Origin: Sphingomonas sp. OV641
GTDB taxonomy: Bacteria > Pseudomonadota > Alphaproteobacteria > Sphingomonadales > Sphingomonadaceae
Assembly (NCBI RefSeq): GCF_900109205.1
Contig: NZ_FNZB01000010.1
Location: 1-47,160 of the forward strand
Reading direction: 5' to 3'
Length of the DNA stretch: 47,160 nt
Shown here: positions 1 through 8,407 of the stretch, piece by piece
How positions within the stretch are numbered: position 1 is the stretch's first letter
Layout of the letters: each line of letters begins with the position of its first letter
Notes under the pieces: model-generated
Databases searched by the model: none
Told to the model about the DNA's origin: nothing
What the model saw: only the letters and a program-made list of their open reading frames with translations
Position numbers and translations under genes: made by a program

Positions 1-179
1 TAGCGTGAGCAGACTGCTCCGCCCATTGTCAGATAATCCGAGCAGAAAATCGCTCCGTTTGCGAGCACACGCCGCTACGATTGCAAGCGCCTACATGTAT
101 CCATAATCGCTCCCGCGACCGGCACGATGCTGCCGCCAAATCGTTGATGGCCTGACGGAAATTCGAGGGAGAACATCGA

Positions 180-488
180 ATGCGTAGCCTGGTTGCTGTG
201 TTCACGGTCGGGATATTCGCGATCGCGACCCCTGCCGGCGCGCAGGACATGCCCGGCGCAGTCGATCTGGGCGCGCAAGCGCGCACCCAGGTTCAGTCAG
301 CGACTGCTCGTGGCTATGCCGAACGGGGCGGGGCGGCGACCGCGCGAGGTCCGAACGGGGTGCCACTGTCCGCTCGCGCGAAAAGCTATTGCGACAGCTA
401 TTCCGCACGGTTGCGCCAGTACGGCGCGAAGGATGGGCGAGTGATGAAGCTGGCAGCGGCCTGCCGGCAGGCAGGCTATCGCTATTGA
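180..488 (+). CDS. Small secreted protein of unknown function
   Basis: 102 residues. Residues 1-21 form a typical Sec signal peptide (Met-Arg start, hydrophobic core, Ala-x-Ala before Gln22), so the mature protein of about 80 residues should be periplasmic or secreted. The mature part is rich in Ala, Gly and Arg and ends in a stretch with two cysteines (SYCDSYSARL and ACRQAGYRY), which could form a disulfide. I do not recognise a family. The start is supported by a GAGGGA ribosome-binding site at 165-170. The stop is only 2 bases from the converging end of the umuC fragment. The 179 bases before the gene show nothing else I can name. Confidence 0.6.
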   Translation: MRSLVAVFTVGIFAIATPAGAQDMPGAVDLGAQARTQVQSATARGYAERGGAATARGPNGVPLSARAKSYCDSYSARLRQYGAKDGRVMKLAAACRQAGYRY

Positions 489-490
489 TC

Positions 491-1624
491 TCACCGCGCG
501 ATCGGCACCTGATCGATCCGCGTGGTCCAGGACGGGCTCTTGAAAGCACGCTTGGTGTCGTAGCTCTTCTGGCCAAAGCCCTCGGAGGCAAGCCGCATCG
601 TGTTGCGGCCGAACCGCCCGTTGAGCCCGTCGATCGCGGCGAGCAGGGCAGGGGATCGCGGATCGGGCACCGCGAACAGGTCGGCCTGGTGCGCGGTCAT
701 CGGCTCCAGCCCCTCGAGCATGACGCCGCACTTGGTGTAGACGCCGCCAGTTTCGTACATGACATCCGCCATGCGGCCCGCCATACCGCCGATCACGCGC
801 GGATCATTGGTCGCCGGCGACAGCCGCGCTATGCGCGAGGCGGACGGCGCGTTGGGCTTGAACCGGCTTCCGTGGGCAAAGGCGATCAGGCGGGTGGCAG
901 CGAGATCCTGCGCGCGGATCTTCTCGGCCGCGCGGACCGCGCGGCGCACCATCGCCTCGCGCAGCGCCGCGACCTCGCGCACCGGCTCACCGAAGCAGCG
1001 GGTCACCGCGGTCGCCTTGGACGGGGGCGGCTCCGGCTCGAAATCGGTGCATTCGACGCCGTTCAGCTCGCGCACGAGCCGCTCCAGCACCACCGTCCCC
1101 ACGTCGCGCGCGACCTCCGGGGGGAGGGCGGCAAGATCGGCCGTCGTCCTGACGCCGAGCGGTCGCAGCCGCTCGGTCATCGCTCGCGCGATGCCCCAGA
1201 CCTCCTCGACCGGCCATTGCGCGAACAGGCGCCGCCGCAGCTCGATGTCGTGCAGGTCGACCACGCCCTTCCAGACCTTCTCCGACGCCTTAGCGAGGGC
1301 GTTGGCAACCTTGCTCAGCGTCCGGGTCGGGCCAAGCCCGATGCGGATCGGCAGGCCCGTCGCACGCTTGACGGCCGCGATCACGCGGTGCGCGGCCGCC
1401 ACGTCGCCCAGGCCGTTCGGGAGCACCGGCAGGCGAAAGAACGATTCGTCGATCGAGTACACCTCGACCGTGCAACTGTGCTCGGCGAGGACCTGATTGA
1501 AGCGACGATTCATGTCGGCATACAATTCGTAGGAACTGCTGCGGTATTGGATGCCATGCTCGCGGACGATATCACGAATCTTGAACATCGGCGCACCCAT
1601 CTTGATGTGCAGCGCCTTGGCCTT
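491..1624 (-). pseudogene. umuC: C-terminal fragment of umuC (Y-family DNA polymerase V catalytic subunit)
   Basis: The frame reads as the body of a UmuC polymerase from just after its first conserved block. It has AKALHIKMGAP, the palm motif YSIDESFF carrying the Asp-Glu catalytic pair, the little-finger domain, and a normal C-terminus. About 370 residues remain from the internal Met at 1600, against roughly 420 for full UmuC. Reading upstream, the match continues a few codons past that Met (NIKAKAL) and then stops at about 1624, where the mobile element begins. The missing N-terminus, with the first catalytic Asp, lies at 20108-20233 in the same orientation. Because the metal-binding acids are split between two fragments, neither piece should have polymerase activity. 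Confidence 0.9.
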
Positions 1625-1640
1625 GATGTTACGTGGAATA
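1625..1640 (+). repeat. Left terminal inverted sequence of the element
   Basis: GATGTTACGTGGAATA lies at the left junction with umuC. Its core GTGGAAT (1633-1639) is matched in inverted orientation by ATTCCAC at 20095-20101. Joined in a circle, the two would form an inverted pair around a short spacer, as expected for a tyrosine recombinase core site. That role is inferred. Confidence 0.6.
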
Positions 1641-1694
1641 GAAGAAGGACGGATCAGCCGTACCCTGCTATCGTAACAGCGCGGGGGTTAGACC

Positions 1695-2726
1695 ATGCCA
1701 AAACCGATAGCGCAGGACGCGCAAGGCCAGGTCCAGGCCTGGATCATACTCCAGCGCGACTTGGAGAAGGCGCCCAACACCGTCGCAGCCTACGCCAGGG
1801 GCATCACGGACTTCACGAGCTTCTGCCGCGAGAGAGGAATCGACCCGCTCGACGTCAGCAAGAGTACAATCGCCGCATATCTAGGTGACCTTCGCGCCCG
1901 CCCCCCGGGGGGCGGGCGCGAAGGTCGGGCCGATGATGAGAGTTCCCCGTCCACCTCACCATCGAACGCCTCGCTGCGCCACCGCCTGACGATCGTCCGG
2001 CTCTTCTACGACCACCTTGTAGAGGAGGGGCTGCGGACGACGAACCCCGTGCCTCGGGGGCGCCGCGGCGTCGCGCGCCATCGCGGCGAGCGCGGTCTCG
2101 TGCCGGTTCATCGCCCGCTTCCCTGGATCCCGTCCGAGGCACAGTGGCGGGCAGTCCTCGACGCGGCGCGGACCGACCCCGTCCGCAACCGCCTCATGCT
2201 CGCGCTCGCCTACGACTGCGCGTTGCGCCGCGAGGAACTCTGCGCGCTGGAGGCGTCAGACATCGACCCAGCCCACCGTCTTGTGACGATTCGGGCCGAG
2301 ACGACCAAGACCAAGGTCGGGCGCGTCGTCCCCTACTCCGCCGTCACCGGCGATCTGCTCGCCGCCTACCTGCGCGAGCGTCGGGCGCTCGGCCGCGCCA
2401 GGGGACGGCTGTTCCTGTCGACTTCGCCGCGCAACCGCGGCCGGCCGATCGGCAAGTGGACGTGGTCGAAGGTGGTGCGTGCCCTGGGCCACCGGGCCGA
2501 TGCGCCAAGGCTCGGCACCCACACGATGCGGCACCTGTGCCTGACCGATCTCGCGCGGGTCGGCTGGGACATTCACGAGATCGCCCAGTTCGCCGGCCAC
2601 CGGAGCGTGCAGTCCACCCTGCTCTACATCCATCTAAGCGCGCGGGATTTGTCGGCGAAGTTCGCGGCCACCGCCGCGGAACTGCACAAGGCGCGCCTCG
2701 CCGTCATCGCGGGGGTGGCCCGATGA
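1695..2726 (+). CDS. tnpA: Tyrosine recombinase, Tn554 TnpA-like
   Basis: 343 residues. An N-terminal SAM-like core-binding domain (about 1-130) is followed by the catalytic domain (about 150-330). The full catalytic set is visible: Arg in ALRREEL (about 177), Lys in TKTKVGR, HTMRH (His and Arg, about 276-279), His in AGHRS, and the nucleophile Tyr in LLYIHLS (about 310). The protein should cut and rejoin the element ends together with the next gene product. Its stop overlaps the start of tnpB by 4 bases (ATGA), so the two are translationally coupled. A 40-bp perfect palindrome lies inside the gene, between the two domains (residues about 65-77), and adds an odd Arg-Pro-Gly-rich stretch. Length and order relative to tnpB fit Tn554-family TnpA. 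Confidence 0.88.
   Translation: MPKPIAQDAQGQVQAWIILQRDLEKAPNTVAAYARGITDFTSFCRERGIDPLDVSKSTIAAYLGDLRARPPGGGREGRADDESSPSTSPSNASLRHRLTIVRLFYDHLVEEGLRTTNPVPRGRRGVARHRGERGLVPVHRPLPWIPSEAQWRAVLDAARTDPVRNRLMLALAYDCALRREELCALEASDIDPAHRLVTIRAETTKTKVGRVVPYSAVTGDLLAAYLRERRALGRARGRLFLSTSPRNRGRPIGKWTWSKVVRALGHRADAPRLGTHTMRHLCLTDLARVGWDIHEIAQFAGHRSVQSTLLYIHLSARDLSAKFAATAAELHKARLAVIAGVAR
1887..1926. repeat. Perfect 40-bp palindrome within tnpA
   Basis: The 20 bases from 1887 (GACCTTCGCGCCCGCCCCCC) are followed directly by their exact reverse complement, with no spacer. The centre is between 1906 and 1907. It is almost pure G and C and keeps the tnpA frame open. It lies in the linker between the core-binding and catalytic domains. 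It may be a real cruciform-forming sequence or an assembly or cloning artefact. Confidence 0.9.
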
Positions 2727-4996
2727 GTATGCGCTCCGACGAACTGGCGCCGTCGAGTTCCGCATCCTGGAAGGTCGAGCCACCGACTGACCGGACGCCG
2801 GAACTGCTGGAGCATGAGCATCTCGCGTTGGACGTCCTTGCGGGGTTGTTCGCGCAGCGCCGCCGTCAGCGACCGAGGGCGGTGCGCGCCGACCTCGAAC
2901 GGCTCCTGTCGCCGGTTGAAGCCGCCCTCGACCGCATGGGTTCGGCACCCGCCCCGCGCAACTCGGCCATCCGCGTCATGACACAGGAGCTGCTCGCAAG
3001 GCGGTGCCCATGGTGGGCGTGGTCGCAAGAGGATTGGCTGGATATTCTGTGCCCGACGGAGGGAGCCTTCCAGGCGCGCAACGGCTGCCATGGCAAATGC
3101 CGTCAATACGTCGTTGCCCTCGCTTATCGCTTGGGCGGCTTCGATCGCCTGGAGGAGATCGGCACGTTCTTCCAGTATCGACTGGCGCTGAAGGTGTTCG
3201 GCCGAGACGCGGTCGACGCCACGGGCCGACGCGTGCGCGAGGAGATGCGCTCCGTGGGCTTCTCCGCCGCTGTCCCGCGCGGCCTGATGCAGGCGCTCCA
3301 CGCCGCCATGCTTTACCAGCGGTCGGACCGCCTGGAAGACGTCACCGTCGAGACCCTGCGGCGCGTGGCCGCCAGCGGGCCGGAGCACATGCGCACCGGC
3401 GCCGCAGCCCTCTCGCGCGCCCTAGCGCGTCTGGGGACGATCGAGGAGGGCTTCAGCCTTCATGGGGAGCAGCAGCGTCGTCCGCTCGGCGAGCGTAAGG
3501 CTACGGACGACGTGCCCCCGACGTGGTTGGACTGGTGCGACCGCTGGCGGGCCGCCGCGACCGTCGCCCCGTCCTCAATCATGAGCATCTACTACGGCCT
3601 TCTCAAATGCGGGCGCTGGTTGGGGGACCGGCATCCCGACATCCGCTCGCCCGCGCAGTGGGACCGCGGGCTTGCGCTGGAGTACGCCGCAGCCGTCATG
3701 AGGATGCGGATCGGGGACTGGGCAGGGCCCGTCGGGGCCGCAGCCGCTCGAACGGGCGAGCCGATGAAGCCCGGCGCGATCGCGTCGCACCTACGCTGTG
3801 TGCGCGCCTTCTTCAACGACCTGCAGGATTGGGAGTGGATTGCGCCGCGCTTCGCTCCGGCCCAGACGCTCGTACCGTCGCGGGCGGTTCGGGCGAAGAT
3901 CGGGCCCGCGCCGCGGGTCATCGCCGACGATGTCTGGGCCAAGCTGATCTGGGCGGGACTGAACCTAACCAAGGACGATCTGCGGGACCGCACAAGACGT
4001 GAGGGCTGGGCCGATCAGCCGCCTCGCTATCCGCTCGCGCTCGTCCGGGCGCTGGGGATCCTGTGGCTGTTCGGCGGCCTGCGTCGCGACGAGATCCACC
4101 GCATGCGCGTCGGCGCGATCCGGTGGTCGCCCGCCCCGGAAGGGGAGGACGCATCACCGACATGCCTGCTCGACGTGCCGGTCAATAAGACCGGGCGTGC
4201 GTTCACCAAACCGGTCGATCCGATCGTCGGGACGATGATCGAGACATGGGAGGCCGAACGCCTGCCCCACCCCAGGCGCATCGATGTCAAAACCGGGGAG
4301 CGGGTCGACTGGCTCTTCGTCCACCGAGGGCGGCGGGTGGCGGCGGACTACATCAACCGCTCGCTCATCCCGATTCTGTGTGCCAAGGGCGGCGTGCCCA
4401 AGGCGGACGCCCGGGGTCGGATCACCAGCCACCGCGCCCGCGCCACGATTGCTACGCAGCTCTTCAATGCCAAGGAGCCGCTGTCTTTGTTCGAGCTGCA
4501 AGCCTGGCTCGGCCACGCCTCGCCGCAGGCGACGCAGCACTACGCAGCGGTGACGCCCACGAAGCTCGCACGCTCCTTCGACCGTGCGGGCTACTTCGAG
4601 CGCAACGTGCGCACGATCGAGGTTCTGGTGGACGGAGCGGCACGGCGGAGCCGCAGCGACGGGCCGGACGCTTCGTGGCAATACTACGACCTCGGGCACG
4701 GTTACTGCACCTACGACTTTTTCGACCAGTGCGCACACCGCATGGCGTGCGCCAGGTGCTCGTTCTACGAGCCGAAGGACTCCGCGCGCATGCAGGCGCT
4801 GGAGGCCGGCGGGAACCTCAAGCGGATGCTGCAGGAGATCCCGCTGACCGACACGGAACGCGAGGCCATCGAGGAGGGCGCGACGCTGATGGATGGGCTC
4901 GTCGCCGGCCTCGCGCAGGTACCGACGCCGGACGGCCGCACGCGCAAGGAGATCGAGGCGAAATGCTGCGACGCCACTAAAGGAAGCGACGGATAG
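2723..4996 (+). CDS. tnpB: Large tyrosine recombinase, Tn554 TnpB-like
   Basis: 757 residues, starting at the ATG that overlaps the tnpA stop. The catalytic domain is in the C-terminal half: GGLRRDEIHRMRV (Arg), NKTGRAF (Lys), SHRAR (His-x-x-Arg), LGHAS (His) and HYAAVTP (Tyr). After it comes a cysteine/histidine cluster, with CTYDFFDQC, then MACARCSFYEPKDS, which looks like a metal-binding tail and, as I recall, is typical of TnpB-like integrases. The N-terminal ~350 residues have no motif I can name and probably bind DNA or the partner. In Tn554 both TnpA and TnpB are needed for transposition, with a small TnpC helper. No tnpC-like gene follows here. Confidence 0.85.
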   Translation: MSMRSDELAPSSSASWKVEPPTDRTPELLEHEHLALDVLAGLFAQRRRQRPRAVRADLERLLSPVEAALDRMGSAPAPRNSAIRVMTQELLARRCPWWAWSQEDWLDILCPTEGAFQARNGCHGKCRQYVVALAYRLGGFDRLEEIGTFFQYRLALKVFGRDAVDATGRRVREEMRSVGFSAAVPRGLMQALHAAMLYQRSDRLEDVTVETLRRVAASGPEHMRTGAAALSRALARLGTIEEGFSLHGEQQRRPLGERKATDDVPPTWLDWCDRWRAAATVAPSSIMSIYYGLLKCGRWLGDRHPDIRSPAQWDRGLALEYAAAVMRMRIGDWAGPVGAAAARTGEPMKPGAIASHLRCVRAFFNDLQDWEWIAPRFAPAQTLVPSRAVRAKIGPAPRVIADDVWAKLIWAGLNLTKDDLRDRTRREGWADQPPRYPLALVRALGILWLFGGLRRDEIHRMRVGAIRWSPAPEGEDASPTCLLDVPVNKTGRAFTKPVDPIVGTMIETWEAERLPHPRRIDVKTGERVDWLFVHRGRRVAADYINRSLIPILCAKGGVPKADARGRITSHRARATIATQLFNAKEPLSLFELQAWLGHASPQATQHYAAVTPTKLARSFDRAGYFERNVRTIEVLVDGAARRSRSDGPDASWQYYDLGHGYCTYDFFDQCAHRMACARCSFYEPKDSARMQALEAGGNLKRMLQEIPLTDTEREAIEEGATLMDGLVAGLAQVPTPDGRTRKEIEAKCCDATKGSDG

Positions 4997-5263
4997 CAAC
5001 AGCGTTGCTGGCGCAAGCACTTCAGATCTTTCCTTACCGGCCTAGACCCGCGCCATGGAACGTTCCAGAAAGCGAAACTTAGCCCATCGGCAACTTCAAT
5101 GCTTTCATACGGGGCGGTCCCGACAGCCTGCGGCCCATCGAACCCTAGACGAGCCCGACGAACACCTGGACACCCACATCAACGTGGTTGCTGACGAGAG
5201 TGGCGTCTGACATGAGGCACCTCGTCGGATGGCATAGCATGGGCAGGCGGTGCCGGCAACCGG
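4997..5263. other. Gap between tnpB and the T4SS operon, no gene seen
   Basis: These 267 bases separate two convergent units (tnpB plus, virB block minus). No convincing frame for a TnpC homologue is present. A partial inverted repeat (AACCGGTCACCGGTT at about 5260-5274) overlaps the stop of the last virB gene, but no T-run follows, so it is at best a weak terminator. Confidence 0.5.
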
Positions 5264-5641
5264 TCACCGGTTCGGCACGGACGCGCCGGCATAGGGATCG
5301 TAGGCGGCTGTCGGCGCGGGTTGCGGTGCCGGCACGGGGACGGGCGGCAGCGCGTCGACCTGCGTTTCTGTGTAAGGCGCGGGTTGTCCATCGAACACCG
5401 CAAGGCGGTACAGGGCGCCAGCGATGACGGGCGCCCCGAACAGGATGAAGCATCCGAGCACGACCGTGGCGCCGCGGCGCAGGTCGACGCGGCCGGTCAA
5501 CAGCAGATAGCCCAGCCCCGCGACCGCGATGATCGCGACCAGCGTCGCGGTGGTGCCGAGCAGAACACCCTCGATCCAGCGCGCGGCGAGCTCCAGCGAG
5601 GAGTTCTCACCACCGATGGATGAGCCTGACACCGTGCTCAT
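5264..5641 (-). CDS. Second VirB2/TrbC-like pilin-family protein with proline-rich tail
   Basis: 125 residues from the ATG at 5641, which overlaps the virB11 stop (ATGA). A GTG two codons upstream is the alternative start. Two hydrophobic helices flank a short loop (LLLTGRVDLRRGAT), the VirB2/TrbC fold. This block is clearly related to the VirB2 at the head of the operon: both share LLGT-x-AT, LTGR, GAT and GCFILFGA. Unlike that one, this copy has no obvious cleavable signal peptide and ends in a Pro/Ala-rich tail of about 40 residues. A second pilin-like gene after virB11 is unusual. It could be a minor pilin, a tip or adaptor subunit, or a decaying duplicate. Confidence 0.75.
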   Translation of the reverse strand: MSTVSGSSIGGENSSLELAARWIEGVLLGTTATLVAIIAVAGLGYLLLTGRVDLRRGATVVLGCFILFGAPVIAGALYRLAVFDGQPAPYTETQVDALPPVPVPAPQPAPTAAYDPYAGASVPNR

Positions 5642-6624
5642 TTCCACTGGCGCACCTCGGCGACGTAGCGCCGCCCGCCGCGACGCGCGAGCTGGACGTA
5701 GAGACCGATGGTGGCCCGGACATAGTCGCGGATATCCTGCCGGCCGAGGCGGGTGCCACCCTGGAGGATGAGGAGCGCGAGCTGCTCGACGGCGCCTTCG
5801 GTGCTGTCGGCATGGATGGTGGTCATCGAGCCGGGATGCCCGGTGTTGACCGCACGCAGAAAGGCATAGGCCTCGGGGCCGCGCAATTCGCCAAGGATGA
5901 TGCGGTCGGGACGCATGCGCAGCGAGGCGGAAACGAGGTCGTCGGCGCTGACCTGGGCTTCGCCCAGCGCCCCGCGTACGGCGAGGAGCCGGACGGCATT
6001 GGCATGGCGGACCTGAAGCTCGGGGGTGTCCTCGATAGTGATGAGCCGCTCGTCGGAGGGGATCTCTCGAAGGAGCGCGCTGAGGAACGTGGTCTTGCCG
6101 GTCGAGGTGCCGCCCGAGACGAGGATGTTGCGACGTCCAAGTACTGCCTGACGCAGCGCGGCCGCGGTAGCGCCGCGCGCAAGGAAATCCGCGATCGTGT
6201 CGTCCTCGTCCGACCGGCTGCCGGCGTCGTCGACACTCGTGGTAGCGAACGCGCCGTTCGCCGCATAATCGTCAAGCGACAGGTCCGCGGCAAGGTGCCG
6301 CCGGATCGCCACCGCCCAGTGGCGCGCGCTCGCGGGCGGCGCTACGATCTGTACGCGCGCGCCGTCGGGGAGCGCGGCGGACAGGAGCGGATGTTCGCGG
6401 TTGATGCCCTGGTGCGACCAGGCGGCGATCTGGCGGGCGAGGCGCTCGAGGATGGGTTCGTCGATCGCGGGAAGGTCATGGCGCTCGATCCTGCCGCCCA
6501 ATGTCTCGGCCCAGACCTCGCCGGGACGATTGATGTAGAGGTCGGTCACGTCGTCGCGCGACAGGAGCGGACCGAGCGGTGCCAGATAGCGGTGGAGATA
6601 CCGCCAGCCATCGGGCTGGCTCAT
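5638..6624 (-). CDS. virB11: VirB11-type T4SS ATPase
   Basis: 328 residues. VirB11/TrbB hexameric ATPases act at the inner face of the inner membrane and switch the secretion machine between pilus building and substrate transfer. Seen here: an N-terminal domain with VTDLYINRPGEVW (residues 26-38), Walker A GGTSTGKTTF (171-180), the Asp box with LITIEDTPELQ, Walker B around DRIILGELRG, and the His box HPGSMTTIHADS. All catalytic elements are intact. The start overlaps the end of virB10 by 4 bases and its stop overlaps the pilin-like gene after it, so it is part of one coupled operon. Confidence 0.93.
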   Translation of the reverse strand: MSQPDGWRYLHRYLAPLGPLLSRDDVTDLYINRPGEVWAETLGGRIERHDLPAIDEPILERLARQIAAWSHQGINREHPLLSAALPDGARVQIVAPPASARHWAVAIRRHLAADLSLDDYAANGAFATTSVDDAGSRSDEDDTIADFLARGATAAALRQAVLGRRNILVSGGTSTGKTTFLSALLREIPSDERLITIEDTPELQVRHANAVRLLAVRGALGEAQVSADDLVSASLRMRPDRIILGELRGPEAYAFLRAVNTGHPGSMTTIHADSTEGAVEQLALLILQGGTRLGRQDIRDYVRATIGLYVQLARRGGRRYVAEVRQWK

Positions 6625-7709
6625 GGTTCGCGCGACGTGCTGAAATCGAGGTCGCGCGCGACGAACACGCTGACGCTGGTCCCGGGCCGCACGCTCAGCG
6701 TCGGGCGCACGACATTGGGCTGGACGAACCGGCCGGTCAGCGCCTGGCTGCCGCCCGGCAGTACGACCACCGAGCCGTTGCCCGCGCGCGAGGCGAGGTT
6801 GACGCCGACGTCGAGCGAGGATTGCAGGATCGCGCTGCCGAAGCGTTCCCAGAAGTGCGAGTTGACCTTTGCGCGCACCCCGCCGCGCCCGACCGTGTCC
6901 GCGGCTGGTGAGCCGATCTCGATCGTCATGCCGTCGGGCCGGATCAGGCGCGACCAGACGATGCCGGCGCGGTTCTGCCCCGGCGCGGTGTCCGCGCCAT
7001 ATTCGCCGACGAGGCGGCTGCCGCGCGGGATCAGTACCTGGCTACCGTCGAACCCCCGGATGTCGCGCTGGACGAGCGCGCGGGCGTAGCCGGGGCGGGT
7101 ACTGTCGTAGCCGGTCTCGAGCACCGCCGGGATGAGCGTCCCTTGCGGGACCGTCGTCGCGCGATTGGCGAACATGCCTGCGCGCGCACGTTCGGTCGTG
7201 GTCCCCGACTGGCTGGGCAGTCCCAACGGATTGAAGCCCGGGCGGGGGCCCGCGCCCGGCTCCGTCGGCGTCGCGGCCTGCGTCGTATCGACGACCAGTG
7301 TCGGACCGCCGGCATTGCGCTGGACGGGCGCGGACGGTGCGATCTGAACCGGGGGTGGAACCGGCGGCGCGTAGGAGGGCTGCGGTTGCCGGGTCATGAG
7401 CGGGACTGGTGGGACAGGGCTTGGCCGGACCTGCGGCGCGGGCGCGGCGATCGGTGCAGGCACGGGTTCCGGGATCGGAGGCGGGAGATAGAGCGGCAGG
7501 GCCGCGACGGATACGGGAATGTCCGCTGCCTGCGGGCTGGTGGCGGGCGCGCTCAACGCCTGGCGGCGGGCATTGAGCGCCAGGAACAGGAGGATCCCGG
7601 CAAGGACGGCCGCCACAATGACGACGGCGAGCGGCACGCCGCGCGACGGCGTGGCGACGACCGGGCGGCTGTCGCGCGGCGCCGGTTGCGCGGTGTCGGG
7701 CGGGATCAT
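6621..7709 (-). CDS. virB10: VirB10-type T4SS core-complex protein
   Basis: 362 residues from the ATG at 7709, which overlaps the virB9 stop. VirB10 spans both membranes and links the ATPases to the outer-membrane pore. Order seen: short cytoplasmic N-terminus, one transmembrane helix (about residues 25-45, AVVIVAAVLAGILLFLAL), a long proline-rich periplasmic linker (about 75-150), then the TrbI/VirB10 beta-barrel domain. That domain includes GTLIPAVLETGYDS, GSQVLIPRGSRLVGEY, the antenna region SSLDVGVNLASRAGNGSVVV, and a C-terminal strand ending in VFVARDLDF. Length and order are normal for the family. Confidence 0.93.
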   Translation of the reverse strand: MIPPDTAQPAPRDSRPVVATPSRGVPLAVVIVAAVLAGILLFLALNARRQALSAPATSPQAADIPVSVAALPLYLPPPIPEPVPAPIAAPAPQVRPSPVPPVPLMTRQPQPSYAPPVPPPVQIAPSAPVQRNAGGPTLVVDTTQAATPTEPGAGPRPGFNPLGLPSQSGTTTERARAGMFANRATTVPQGTLIPAVLETGYDSTRPGYARALVQRDIRGFDGSQVLIPRGSRLVGEYGADTAPGQNRAGIVWSRLIRPDGMTIEIGSPAADTVGRGGVRAKVNSHFWERFGSAILQSSLDVGVNLASRAGNGSVVVLPGGSQALTGRFVQPNVVRPTLSVRPGTSVSVFVARDLDFSTSREP

Positions 7710-8407
7710 CGCTCCTCGTCCGGCAAGGGCGGCAGGCGCCGCGCGCGCGCGGCCGCGCGGTCGATCCGGAACACCAGGCGCTCGGCGACGCTGTCGATGA
7801 CGTAGATGCCGCCCTGCATGTTGCCGTTGGCCAGGGTCTCGCGGCCCGCGCCGTCGACGGTGTAGGCGGCGGGAAGCGGGGCGTCGGCTGCCCATTCGAT
7901 ATAGGTGTGGACGCCGTCATCGTGCATCGCGACGGGTCGCAACGATCGCTCGCCGCCCAGACGATAGCGGCGCTCCGTCGAGGGGGTGGGAGGCGGCGGT
8001 GCCGGCGTCGCCCCCGGCGCGGCATAGCGGAACCGGATCGTATAGGGCGGCGTGCCGCCCGCCGATGCCGTGAGGTCGAACGCATAGGAGCGGACATCGG
8101 TGAAGACGGTGAGGTTGGTCGCGGCGCCTGCCTGCACCGGCTTCACGAACAGACGGTTGCCGGCCTTGTTGGCGGTGACCTGCCAGTTCGCGCTGTCGCC
8201 CACCGCGGCGCTTTGCACGACCTCGTCGGGGGCGAGCTCGATCGTCACCTGATAGCCGGGTGCGCCCTCGACCAGCACGACCTGATCGGGTTGCCAGTCG
8301 ACGACCTGGATCCGCGGATCGCCGGGTCCGGGGACGGGACGCACCTGCGCGCTCACCATGACCGGCAGGAGCAGGGCGACAAGGCCCGAAGCGCGCAATG
8401 CGATCAC
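7706..8407 (-). CDS. virB9: VirB9-type T4SS outer-membrane-complex protein
   Basis: 233 residues from a GTG at 8407 that overlaps the virB8 stop (GTGA). No in-frame ATG nearby gives a full signal peptide. Residues 1-18 (VIALRASGLVALLLPVMV) form the hydrophobic signal, so the protein is exported. The rest is the CagX/VirB9 fold, with DPRIQVVDWQPDQVV, TNLTVFTDVRSYAFDL and, at the C-terminus, THTYIEW-like GVHTYIEWAAD and a final SVAERLVFRI strand. VirB9 pairs with VirB7 and the VirB10 C-terminus to form the outer ring. No VirB7 lipoprotein gene is visible, so this VirB9 may work without one or use a partner elsewhere. Confidence 0.92.
   Translation of the reverse strand: MIALRASGLVALLLPVMVSAQVRPVPGPGDPRIQVVDWQPDQVVLVEGAPGYQVTIELAPDEVVQSAAVGDSANWQVTANKAGNRLFVKPVQAGAATNLTVFTDVRSYAFDLTASAGGTPPYTIRFRYAAPGATPAPPPPTPSTERRYRLGGERSLRPVAMHDDGVHTYIEWAADAPLPAAYTVDGAGRETLANGNMQGGIYVIDSVAERLVFRIDRAAARARRLPPLPDEER

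Noticed and set aside
389..1888. Long plus-strand open frame (499 codons) across umuC
   Set aside because: It is antisense to a clear UmuC fragment and its protein has the Arg/His/Gly-rich composition of a GC-rich shadow frame.
4997..5263. Possible tnpC gene after tnpB
   Set aside because: No frame of suitable length or coiled-coil character is present.
5620..7089. Plus-strand open frame over virB11 and virB10
   Set aside because: Shadow of two well-supported genes in GC-rich DNA.
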